A DNA stretch of 64,000 bases from Trichoplax sp. H2. Lineage: Eukaryota; Placozoa; Uniplacotomia; Trichoplacea. Positions 53,101 to 64,000 of the stretch are shown here, piece after piece; the stretch's first letter is position 1; each line of letters opens with the position of its first letter. Location: contig NOWV01000022.1 of the NCBI GenBank assembly GCA_003344405.1, positions 620,001 to 684,000 of the forward strand, read 5' to 3'. The notes below the pieces were generated by a model. That model did no database searches, was not told the DNA's origin, and saw only the letters and a list, made by a program, of their open reading frames with translations. The translations under genes and the position numbers were made by a program.

Positions 53101-56100
53101 CTAATGGAGCATATTCGGTAAATGATTTGCACCAGTCGCTTCCCTTCCAAGCAAATAGTAAGTTAATAACTTTCCTTTGCCTTTGACAGGTATCAATCCT
53201 CTACAAGTAAATTTAAATCCTCTAGTAGCTAAAATTTCTTGAGTTTCTTGAAAAACCTATGGCAGAAAATTATCAATATTAAGTTAATTAGAGGCTATGC
53301 ATCATTAATCTAATTATTACTAATAAATCTGATTAATAATATTTAATATATTGAAATAGCTACTAGTTTAATCTGATGCCACTGATACCGTAGAATTAGA
53401 AACTTACTTGAACAGAGCCAGGTTTTCCAGTTGTGTCCATCCTACTAGCAACATTAACAGTATTTCCCCATATATCATAATGTGGCTTATTTACACCAAT
53501 AACACCAGCTACTATAGGGCCAGATGATATTCCTATAATTAAAAAGATAAGCATAGAGTAGCTTATATAGGATCCATTTGAGCATAGTGGCATACCAAAA
53601 GGCGAATTTCTTCACCTTGTTTGAGTGCTAACTATTATTGTTATGCTGGAATGCAATATATTACTATACTATTTTCATATGCTATATGATAATCATTTGC
53701 CTAGCAATACCAATATCTAAGTTCGTTGCAATATATGAGGCCTCAGTAAATGATCGAGCAATCATGCCAAAGCAATACGTTAACGTCAATTTAATATATG
53801 CTAATAATCTTGCATTATTAATATCATTACTTTTGATATTATCAAGAAAAAGCTATATTGAAAATGAGTTTAACAAGCGTGCTTGAAGTGAAAGAAAGCT
53901 GATGGTTATAGTACTAATTCATTTATTACTTATAAGAAAGCATTGAATATACTCATACGTTAGATCCTTATTATCTGTCTAGACATCACATCTATTGATA
54001 TTTAATGAATCTAAATCGTTTCTATTCTAGATATTAAAATAATCTATTGTTGATATTAGAATTTTGGAGAGCGAAAGCATTTGTATTTAAAACTTGTAAT
54101 ATTTGTACTTCACTTACCAATTCTTAAGTGAAAGCTATTGAAAGAATTTTCGTTTATTTCTTTTAATTTTTTAATCAAATCAAGCGCAAAATCGGCCAAA
54201 TCAACAAGATGTTGCCACTTGTCTACATTTTCCTATCACAAATAATGAATCAAAAAGTAAAATCATTTAAATTAAATTGTGTGTAGGCTTTATACTATTT
54301 CATTAAGATTTTAATGTAAAAAGTCAAAAATTTTAAAGGTCGAATTAATTAATTACCTCAGGTTCAGGAGCGATTCCAGAAGCCGCCATGTACGTGGAAG
54401 CAATCGTTTTAATTTTTTCAATTCGTCGATATTTATTATTATTTAAAATCTAAAATAATAGTAAAACAATAATATTTTAATAAAGAGCCGATAAAAAGGT
54501 ACCAAATTGATGCAAGTATCTATTTTTTTTAAGATTTTAATATTTCGTTGAGTTCGGATAAGACTTTATTTCCTTACGTTATCAAAATCGATAATCACTT
54601 CATTTAAGAAACGGAGACATTCCTTTCCTTGTACGTTAATTTCATCTTCAGAATAGAAATCTTGAAAATTAGGTATGGACGCAAACATAACGCCGATTTC
54701 GTTATGGGATTCATTATAAATCTCCTATTCACAATTTAAGATCAAAATTGGTAATTACTAATCTGATTTTAGTATACTTTTGCTATCATATATGTTAAAA
54801 TATTAATTATAAGTTAAAGTTTAAAATAACCGATATGTAATTCGTAAATATTGGTACTAACTCCTTGACGGGTTAAGAAATGTTTAGCTACATGAAGTGG
54901 CAAAATATTTTGAACCAATAGCTCGTTACGACGCTGTAATTCTTCGACTCCATCTTTCTTTTCTATGGCCTATATAATGAAGTAAAATTCTCCATTTATG
55001 ACCCTGAATATATAAATAAACTATAACAACGAAAACAAAAATTCTAAGATCGCATTTTTAGTTAACCTCTTTTTTCCATAGAAACAATATTCGAGCTGTA
55101 ATTTCCATCTATAATGTAAAATATTGAGCGTTAATAAATGTAGCCGATAGTACATTTACGCTTGACGACTACATTTGGATTTAATAATATCTATAACATC
55201 AACGACTAAAAGTAAATATCTAGACGAAAATTTAGATTTTATTTCCATTACCTGTCTTGTACTACATACTAAAACGATCAAGGCAACTCCAATATTAAAT
55301 GCTGATAAATAATTGATTTGTATATAATCAGCATATAACCTATAACCGCAGGCGTGAATAGAATAAACGAATTATAATTAACATTGATTTCTAGAATGTT
55401 TAAAGTTCAATATATATATAAATATATAGACTATAATATTTCGCATATTATGATCATCGTAACTACTTTAAAGCTAAGGTAGGATCCGTTCTACTTTACA
55501 TAACGATAGTGAAAGGAAAGGAAATTGTAAGATAAATTTTAATTTATCAAGCAAGGTACTTTGTACTCCCAGCTGTCGCTAATGAAATATCGCTCGAGCC
55601 GTAGCTAAAACTGCTCTTTCAACCAACTGCCGTAACAGCCAATTTCACAACTTATGCAACTTTATAAAACATATGATTACTGCTATCACTTTCTCATAAA
55701 GTTGTCAAAAGATAATTAATGACAAATAATAATAACAACTCTGTGGTTACTGTAACTAACACAAGCAGAAATCTACTGCCTACAAATTACTTAATACGTA
55801 TTTTTAATTAAGTTTCTCCTTTCTATCGTGTTTGCACCATGAATACATTTATTCTACATTATATTTGTATGCATCTAAACAAATTCTATAAATTATATTT
55901 TGATAATATCATAAGAAAATTGAGCCTATTTTTAGTCTGACATACCCATAACTAGAATTATAAACGATAGTGTCGTAGCATGTAAAAGCGTTCTGAACGG
56001 GTATCATAACAACAATAATTGAAGCGGCAGTAATGAGCGTCAAAAGGACTAGTTTAAATTCATAGCTTAGTTGAATTAGCGCTGAAACCACCATCAACAG

Positions 56101-59100
56101 CATAATCATGTTGTACATCGTATACTATATAAGATAGAATTATGAAATGTCAAAAATTAAAATATTAACATATATAGAATTCGGTACAGATTAATGAAAT
56201 ATAGCCATAACTTCATTAAAAGTTGCTTGTTACAAGTAATGGAAAATTTATTACTTTAGCCGTTATATCTATCACTCGTGTTATGATTACTTTCTATTTC
56301 AACTATCTCATTAATTTATCTATTCCAGAACTAATTTATGGGATTAAACTATACTAAATTTTAGCAATCATTAGCAGGATAGCAAGAAGTAGGACATAGC
56401 CTAAAATGGGCCATTTATCTGAGTATTGACGAAATAAATGTCTTACACCAATGAATTCCATTACATCTATCCGAATGTATTTTTAATTAACATCAGTACT
56501 ATTAATCCTAGGAGTCGAGTGGCTAACAATAACCGGTAAATATAGCTAATTTATAGTAGCATGAAGTAATCTATCATTAAGTCTAGACTTACAACAGGAT
56601 GCTTGCAAATATGATTTTGTGTGTAAAATTGGCTATTGTTAAAATAGCAGTTATTGGCGTTGTTAAATTCGACAGCTACCGTATTACATTGAATCTAATT
56701 AGAAAATAGTACAATTGCAATAAAATTCATAATAAGTCAGAATATTAAACCTAAAATATCAAGCTATAGAATCGCAGAAAAGAATAAATAATTTAATTCG
56801 ATATCTAGGAATAAGAAGTATTATCCCAAGCTTACGATTTCTGTCAGTTCGGCTATAAATATAATAACTGCTGGTAAAGCAGCAAGGAGTGCCGATAGGA
56901 TTTTACGATTTTCAATATATACCGATAAGTTAACCAACCATCGATAAAATTTCTGCGATAACATTTCCAAATAAACTTATTGATAAATATACCTTCATAA
57001 AGTAAGTGAAATCTTATAAACAGAAATTGCCTGTTTTCGATATTATATACCAATAAACACCAATAGTAAGGCGAAATTCTCAAATTAAGATACAGATTTT
57101 CATATAAGTGGATAATAGATACCTTCAATCTCCTACATCAAAATTAATTATAAAGCATTAATTTACCTTTCGATAATTTGACGCGGCAGTAACTATAACC
57201 AAAAATATGTTTATTGCAGAGCCAATAGCAAAAAGAATTGTTCTTGTTAGCGTTCTATATTCCAAGATATAAAAGTGAATTATAACGATATAACTCAGAG
57301 AGCTACCAATAAACCATTATTTTCTAAACATACTTAAATTTGAGGAAATTATACCTATACTATCGATGTTGATAATAATATTACCGTAACTGCTGATTTA
57401 TACGTTATTAACTTATAACCATTGTTTAAAACTAGACTAGTCAATTTATAATGTCAAATCTAATAAATAGACAGTTAAATGAAGGATAAATCGAAATTCA
57501 TAGCCTAATAACTACATATTTTCTTACATTGGTAGGATAATAGCGCTAACAATAAAACAGGTTACTTGTACGATATAACAAGCAATTAATAAAGTGAAAC
57601 CCATATTTTCTTTTTCACAGTTATATTTCCTTTCGGTTTCTGTGACTTTAAATCGTAATGTTAACGGATTCGAAATTTCTCCACTATAACATTGTACGTA
57701 ACAAGATATTTATAATCGTGAAATGAAATGCTGTAATTTACTTAAATTATTCAGTTCGATCCTCATTTTCTAATGTGAATAATGACAGCAAATATGAAAT
57801 CGATATTTTAAATATCGAAGTAAAAAATAATCTTACTTATCCAGATCTCGATTCTGTAAGTCTTCATCCAACATCTTAGTTAGCTTGTCTTCATAATCTA
57901 TCTCTTCTCTAGATTAATAATTATAAACAAAGCATTAAGTATATTATTGTATTTGCGCTTGAGTTCTAATCTAAGCTGAAGAGTTAAACTTACGTATGGT
58001 GAGCGTTAGAGCCATTGCCACTTTTACTGGAACTTCCATCTAACTTTAAATTTTCTGCATTACATTGCTTATTCTGTAAAAGTATGATTTTTAATAAGTA
58101 CAAAATAAAACTAATACTATGATCCTATCTATCCATTGAGATATAGTATGTCAAATCATCAGTTATCTAATTTATTAGAAATCATTTAGTAAAGGGATTA
58201 TCGCGTTATAACAGTGACATTTATGACGACTATCCAAATTTATGCTGATCTTACTCCCTTTGTTTCCTCCTAAATCCATACAAATACACATTCCTAAATT
58301 TAGTACTATAATAATTCAAACGATATTGTATGCTTACTCTTGTATGCTTTCTTCTCTTAATTAAATAGGTATGAATATTCCTTTGGCGGAGATATTCACT
58401 TCTACTACCTCCATTGCCATCCTCAACTTCGTAATCATCTTTTAAATGTTTGTAAGTAGTATCCGTTATGTGAATACGCCTGAAAAAATGCATGTAATGA
58501 TAGATTGAAGTTAATTTGATCGTCTCGAGGGTAGAAAAGATAGAAAAACTTATTGTTTTAAAATTTGATAAGATGGATTATTAGATTATAAAACTAAAAT
58601 ATCGTTGCTGATATTGTATTAATGCACGTTATTTATTTACCCTGGAATACCCCCAGCTTCCATATTATTAGCTAATGTTACATCAGAAGACCAGACGTCG
58701 AATTGCCACTTTCTTCTACCCATAACACCGCATAATCCGGCACCAGAATGAATTCCAACTCTCATATCTAACGATGATACACCAGTTTTCTTTCTTACAT
58801 CTCTGTAATCAAAAAAGAAAATATTGATATGATTGATATTCTATGGTTTTATCTAATCTAAATAATTATATCGATATTGTAAATCTAGTAACTGCATGCT
58901 TTCTTAACCCATTCTCTCAAATTTTAATCCATATTGACTTACGCTATAACACGAATCATAGCTACTCCCATTTCAACTGTTAGTTGTGCATGATCTGGTC
59001 GTGGATCGGGTACGCCACAAATGCAGTAATAACAATCGCCCAAAATTTTAATCCGCAGGCAGTGATTTTCCTATATACCCATATTGATATCATTTAATAT

Positions 59101-61315
59101 TTTACGAATAGTTTATAGATGATGCTGTGAGTTATAAAAATGATATAATAGAATACTATTCGATAGCACAATACTAGCATAAACCTATCGCTATAAAGTA
59201 CTTTAGCAGCAATATACCTATTAAATACAACTAAAATTATACATTCGTCTTAGAATCATTACCAACCTCAGCTTTTTCATCAAAACTACCGAATAATTCA
59301 TTGAGTGTCTGTACTAATTGTTGAGCGGTGAAAGTTGAGGACAATTTCGTAAAGCCAACAATATCAGCAAATAGTATACTATAATTAAGATTATAAATTC
59401 AGTATGAAAGTTAAAATTTTTGTTAGCAATTCTATCGATATTTAGTAAATAGAAATATCGCGGACAGAAGAATGATCAATAATGATTAAATATGGATTAT
59501 GCTCAGAGTCAAGGTGATTACTAATGGTACGTAATGCTGTATCTTTACAATTTATTTACAGCAAGAACTAGTTATTGATATCTTCTAAATATACGTATAT
59601 CTTCCTAGACCAAAATGATTACTCTAGCCAATTATCGTTATATCTAAATCTCAGAAAATGGGACTAATATTTCATTTATAATCGATTAATATACCAAAAG
59701 AGATAAAATTACAAATAGATAAAATGTAAAGTCGATATGTTCTGTCAACAACAGACGATACAGTTTTAACTAAAACTTAGCTAATTATATGCATTGTACT
59801 TAGATCTGCAAATTTATCAGCCAACTAAGCTAATGTATATGAATGGTAGAAATCATCGCAAAAGATAGAATTTGTAAACTTTAAGCTTTATTCTGTAAGT
59901 GCTATTGTTCTCCCTGCCTTTGCTGGCAATTATAATTTAGTAGACCATAATAACTACATCATGTTTTTTGCTAGCTACTATACAACTAATCGAAATGATG
60001 AATGGTGTATGACAAACACTAAAATCGTAAATGAAAGAAAAAGGTGTTTCTGATATCAAAAAATTAATATCCTGAAAGAGTTTTGAATAATATCTATTAT
60101 TTTAGCGGTTAAACGAAAATTGATAGTGTTGCTAGTACAGTATGATTAGTTTTTCAAATATATCTTCGTAAATCATGCCAATACCTTATATTTTCGTAGC
60201 GTTGAATATAAAAGTGGCTAAACTGTTTCTCTGTCATATCATCTTTTGAAGATGAATTCATATTCCCTTGTATTTCCATAGCGATGTAACGCGGTAATAC
60301 AGATGTTAAAAGACGCTCCTAAATCAGCAATTTATCAATTAAAATATTATTCTCTACTAACTCGGAAAAATTATATGCAAAATAGGCGTATCCACGTGAT
60401 TTAACTACCCGTATACAAGTCAGTACAGAAAATCTTATTTCCAGAACATAAATATTTATAATACGAATAAACTTTCTTTTAAATTAAAATGGAGCTATTT
60501 CATAATATCCAAAAATTACAGTATTTGATAAAATAGAAAAGGTGTATATATAATGATGTGTTTATTGGAAAGTGGTTATATCAACATCAATTGATAGAAT
60601 AAAGAAATGATTATTAAAATTTATGAATTATAATTATAATAATACTATGTGTTGAAAATGCTTTACTTATCAGTTAAAAAGTATTACATTAATAGCTGGT
60701 TTAAAGCAATATGGAATTGATCACGTGTAAAAGTACAATTTATCAAAGTCAGAAATATATCATAGCCTTTCTGATATTATCAGTGACTATTACTCTAACT
60801 ATTGACTTCTCCTAGCTAGAAACGAAGAAATAAGTAGTAATCAATCGAAAAATTGATATTGATTTGGTAATATTGATAGAAGAGAGTTTTCATCAATAGA
60901 CATCAAATTATAGTAATTCTGTAAACAAGTCTTAATTACAGCTTTAAAATAGTATTATTGCTGACACTACAATAATATTAATTAATTCTATCTCGACTTA
61001 ATTACTTATACATTGAATTGATTATATCATTCAATTAGAAACAATATTCTCCAATATCAATACTATCATTCAACAATTGAAAATGTTTAGATACAATTCG
61101 ATACGTCAATTTTTATTGTTCAAAGAAACATTTCATCTATTAAAATAAAAAAGATTACAACACACCTGCTGTTTTGACTGTGCTTCCATTTTAACTTTAG
61201 CTTCCATAGACATTCGTGTATCTAAGAAGGCAAGACGTTGTTTCTGATCTGATACACTAAAGATAATGAGGCCAATGACATTGGATCCGATGATGAGGAC
61301 GATGTTGGCCGTAAG
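53101..61315 (-). CDS. ADCY: Membrane adenylyl cyclase, AC5/6-like (5' end missing)
   Basis: Makes cAMP from ATP downstream of G proteins. Twenty exons assigned: 61315-61166, 60318-60185, 59378-59267, 59070-58943, 58802-58641, 58479-58338, 58073-57994, 57908-57837, 57683-57528, 57254-57167, 56952-56836, 56124-55946, 55339-55252, 55108-55067, 54969-54862, 54724-54578, 54449-54357, 54232-54118, 53532-53408, 53256-53101; 797 aa plus stop, phases consistent. The first seen exon holds one membrane helix (last of M1) and the signalling helix. C1a follows: both metal Asp codons (59363-59365 in FADIVGF, 59035-59037 in LGDCYYC) are present, and [14 protein letters not shown] with KWQFDVW is AC5/6-like. 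C1b is very short. M2 has six helices with an NSS glycosylation site in the last outer loop. C2 has [15 protein letters not shown], the purine-site Asp in HYDIWG, the catalytic Asn and Arg in [10 protein letters not shown], and [11 protein letters not shown]. The active site is complete. The N-terminus and five M1 helices were not found and probably lie past 64000. Confidence 0.94.
56125..56835 (-). other. Cyclase intron with a possible poison exon
   Basis: The flanking M2 exons join directly in phase 0. Inside, 56466-56354 (minus) is an open stretch of 37 codons with a hydrophobic, protein-like composition ([16 protein letters not shown] then [11 protein letters not shown]), preceded by an AG acceptor-like site. 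Used after the upstream exon in frame, it would read ATG-TAA and stop. Confidence 0.4.
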
Positions 61316-64000
61316 CTAAACAAGTTACAATTATTAATGAAGAGAATTAGATCGGTTCTCCGATTATTAAATGTTGCATCAAATTAGAAAGAAGTTAGGT
61401 TTGGATTAAAAATCTTTCTCAATGATGATTGCAGTATCGGTTATTATGTCAAAGTAGCAGCAGCAGTTAACAAGAATAAAACAAATAAAATTAATACAAT
61501 TAATCGATATTATTACTAGACTCAATGGAATATTTCTTAATAATTAAAAATGGAGAGAACGTGGAAAACAAAATGGACGATAAAGGGATTGACAAAGACT
61601 ATGATATTAGTTTAGAAAGGTGATAATTCGAGCAAAACTATAGACAATCATTGTTTTCCAATTGATATTTGCTAAATTGAATGATAGCTATGACGTTATT
61701 TCTGTTAGTGTAATCGATAATAATAAATAATACCAAGCAGAATTCTACTTCAATGTAGGAATTCCGTGTAAATAGAATGCAAGAACTAAATAAGTTAATT
61801 GATATTTGTTAAATTAAATTGAGGATAGATATTGCGTTACTTCATAGTGGATGATGATGATCAAAATAAACTATATAGAATGGTTGTTTTCTAGTGAATG
61901 TCATGCAAAGATATGAAACAGAATATGAACAAGTTAACACTAACCTATTTGGACTAGTGTAACTTTACGGTCAATAACGTTGATCAAAATGAGCTGAATA
62001 GAATGATTGTTTTCTAGTAAAAGGTTATACAAATATATAGGACGGAATATGAATAAGCTGACACTATCCAATCATGACTAATGTTACTTTATCTGATGTG
62101 GTCATTGATAGTGATAAAGATGGTGACTGCTGTAAATTAAAACTATACGAATTAATAATCTACTTAAAGATGACATTTATGAAAGGAAAAAATGAAAGTA
62201 TACCAATTAACTGAAATTTACTGAAACAAATTGATGTCGGATATTATGATACTTAGTAGTCAATAATGACTAATGTAAAATAGAATAATTGATTTCTAAA
62301 TTCGGCATCTGGAAAATTAAATTGACTTTCCATGTGGCGTTAATTTACCTAGCAAAAGCATTGCTGAAAGACTAAACTATATGAAAATACTGTTTCTAAT
62401 TGATATTTACTAAATTGAATTAATAAGTAAATCCAAATTATTAATGGCCAATCACCAATGTCATGGTATTCTATAAGTCACTCGTTGGTTACGGTTCTAT
62501 TAGTTACTGTTTTCATTATAAATGCTATACGTATGGATGGATGAAATGTGTTATTAAATGGTACGAAAAATTGATATTAGGTCAGCTAAATTGATAATAG
62601 TGTCAAAATTTACTGCGTTAATAACTGTAAAAGACGATATTCTAGTTGATTATAACCTTAGCAAATTAAAACAGACGCAATAAAAAACATAAACAAATCG
62701 ATATTAGCAGAATCGATCATAACAAGTAGTCGATAATGTAAGTTAAAACGATTGTTTGACATAATCGGAAAATTTATGAACAGTCTCATCATAGTATTAC
62801 ATCACAGTTAGACCTTGTTTGCCTATCAGTAAATTGTAACTTGTCGGTTGGATTTAAATGCTTTTACTAAGTATCTAGTATGTCAAAAATAAGTATTGAT
62901 AACATCTTAAAAGCGTTTTCAGATTAGTGCATAAATACTAACATTATTGGTATACATACGTATGCGCAAAACATTGATCGAAAATTTACTCCATTGTAAA
63001 GTTGTAACAGTATCTTCAATAATAGGCTAAGCTATGACTTTCATTAAATTAAAATATATCACAATTAAAATCCAATCATAATAATGAAAGAAGTCGAATC
63101 TAGTATATATTAATACGAGAAAAAATGCCACAAGTTAGTGTTTAGATCAGATTTATTCAAAGTTTAGAGCCTATCATAACACTCCAATATATTTATACCA
63201 TTATATTGTTTAGCTAGTAGATTTATCCAGAGTTGGCAATCTATTTTAACCACGCAAAATGTTTTATATTATCGTCATGTTTAATTGAAGATTGATTCCC
63301 AATTTGTGCCCTATCTTAATATTTATTTGCTCTAATATTATCATAATGCTTAAATTTTAAGTTTCTACATAATTTGTAATCTATTATAATGGTCCTAGAT
63401 ACTCTCATTTCTTCATAATACCCTTAAGGTGCCCGATTCAATCCTATTCTCTAAATTATAGCTAAGAAATTCATAATATAAATTGACTCAGAGAACACAG
63501 TCAGTCCAAATGGCTTTACATACTCTTATGTTACTTCGATATCAAGATTATAGCGAACTAATTTATCATTTTGTGGTATGTATTGAATTAATTTTTATCA
63601 TCAAAGTGACAATCTTGAACTATAAAATGATGTCAAAACTGTGAAATCTCAACATATGCTAGAAAGAATAAAGAGGTACCCGAATTACTTATTAAATTGC
63701 ACTCCACCAGTTCTAAATTGTAACACAAAGGAAATAAATTGGATACCTTGGATATAAACTTCAACCATTTAGTGGTTGATCAAGGAAAGATAAACAAAGT
63801 AACAGCATTAAGTCATTGCAGTCAGTTCTATTTGCTTAATATATTTGATAAAATTTGCTAAATTAATATTATAGAATAGAGTTTACGTTTGAAACATCAC
63901 CGTTTCATATCTCATTGTTTAAATCAGTAAATTAAATAGGTTAGATAAGAGGAAGGAAAAGGTAAGACTATTAAAAGATACATTGAAATAGTTTTCAATT
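61316..64000. other. Right flank: probable cyclase intron with decayed repeats
   Basis: The AG acceptor at 61316 shows that this is an intron of the cyclase gene at least at its left end. No N-terminal or M1 exon was recognised up to the window edge. A degenerate tandem array fills about 61640-62720. Confidence 0.5.
61640..62720. repeat. Degenerate tandem array, ~120-190 bp period
   Basis: AATTGATATTTGCTAAATTGAA-like words recur near 61660, 61797, 62398, 62570 and 62696. The clearest adjacent pair starts TCAAAATAAACTATATAGAATGG (61861) and TCAAAATGAGCTGAATAGAATGA (61984), 123 bp apart. Both continue with GTTTTCTAGT, GAATATGAA and TGACACTA or TTAACACTA. Copies are heavily diverged. Confidence 0.6.

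Overview
This window looks like nuclear DNA of an early-branching animal. It is strongly AT-rich. Genes are broken by many short GT-AG introns, and there are no operons or ribosome-binding sites. The protein set is typical of animals: slingshot phosphatase, CNGA-type channel, OSBP, UNC119 and a twelve-helix-type adenylyl cyclase. Gene density (eight genes in 64 kb), short introns and base composition fit a placozoan (Trichoplax/Hoilungia type). That assignment is inference; no mitochondrial or ribosomal marker is present to prove it. Exons were assembled by hand from splice consensus, reading-frame phase and family resemblance. For six of the eight genes the summed exons give an unbroken reading frame from ATG to stop.

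Layout, left to right: (1) 1-2019, repeats and a foldback element, no gene seen. (2) 2020-5109 minus, a 539-aa acyl-CoA synthetase / 4-coumarate-CoA ligase-like enzyme ending in the peroxisomal signal SKL. (3) 7155-12272 plus, slingshot cofilin phosphatase; its first exon is not found. (4) 14336-19235 minus, an 857-aa cyclic-nucleotide-gated channel of CNGA type. (5) 19236-25451, a 6.2-kb gene-poor tract with decayed duplications. (6) 25452-27533 minus, a 249-aa SAM-dependent methyltransferase-like protein of a family I cannot name. (7) 28949-31762 plus, a 319-aa serine/threonine dehydratase. (8) 33343-41877 minus, a 754-aa oxysterol-binding protein with PH, FFAT and ORD parts and a 4.6-kb intron. 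(9) 43408-49767 plus, a 220-aa UNC119. (10) 53101-61315 minus, an AC5/6-like adenylyl cyclase whose N-terminal part was not found and probably lies past the right edge.

Genes alternate in orientation, giving divergent pairs (synthetase/slingshot, methyltransferase/dehydratase, OSBP/UNC119) and convergent pairs (slingshot/CNG, dehydratase/OSBP, UNC119/cyclase). Two of the divergent intervals carry dense palindromic repeats built from GTACAGTAC-like units. Three genes can be linked functionally by cyclic-nucleotide and ciliary signalling: the adenylyl cyclase makes cAMP, the CNG channel carries a Met where CNGA1 has the cGMP-selecting Asp and may therefore prefer cAMP, and UNC119 carries lipidated cargo to cilia. 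This grouping may be chance.

I found no transposase, reverse transcriptase, CRISPR array, viral gene, tRNA or rRNA. I also found no convincing new system. The most interesting leads are the predicted cAMP preference of the channel, the unnamed methyltransferase family, the promoter-associated palindromic repeats and a possible poison exon in the cyclase gene.
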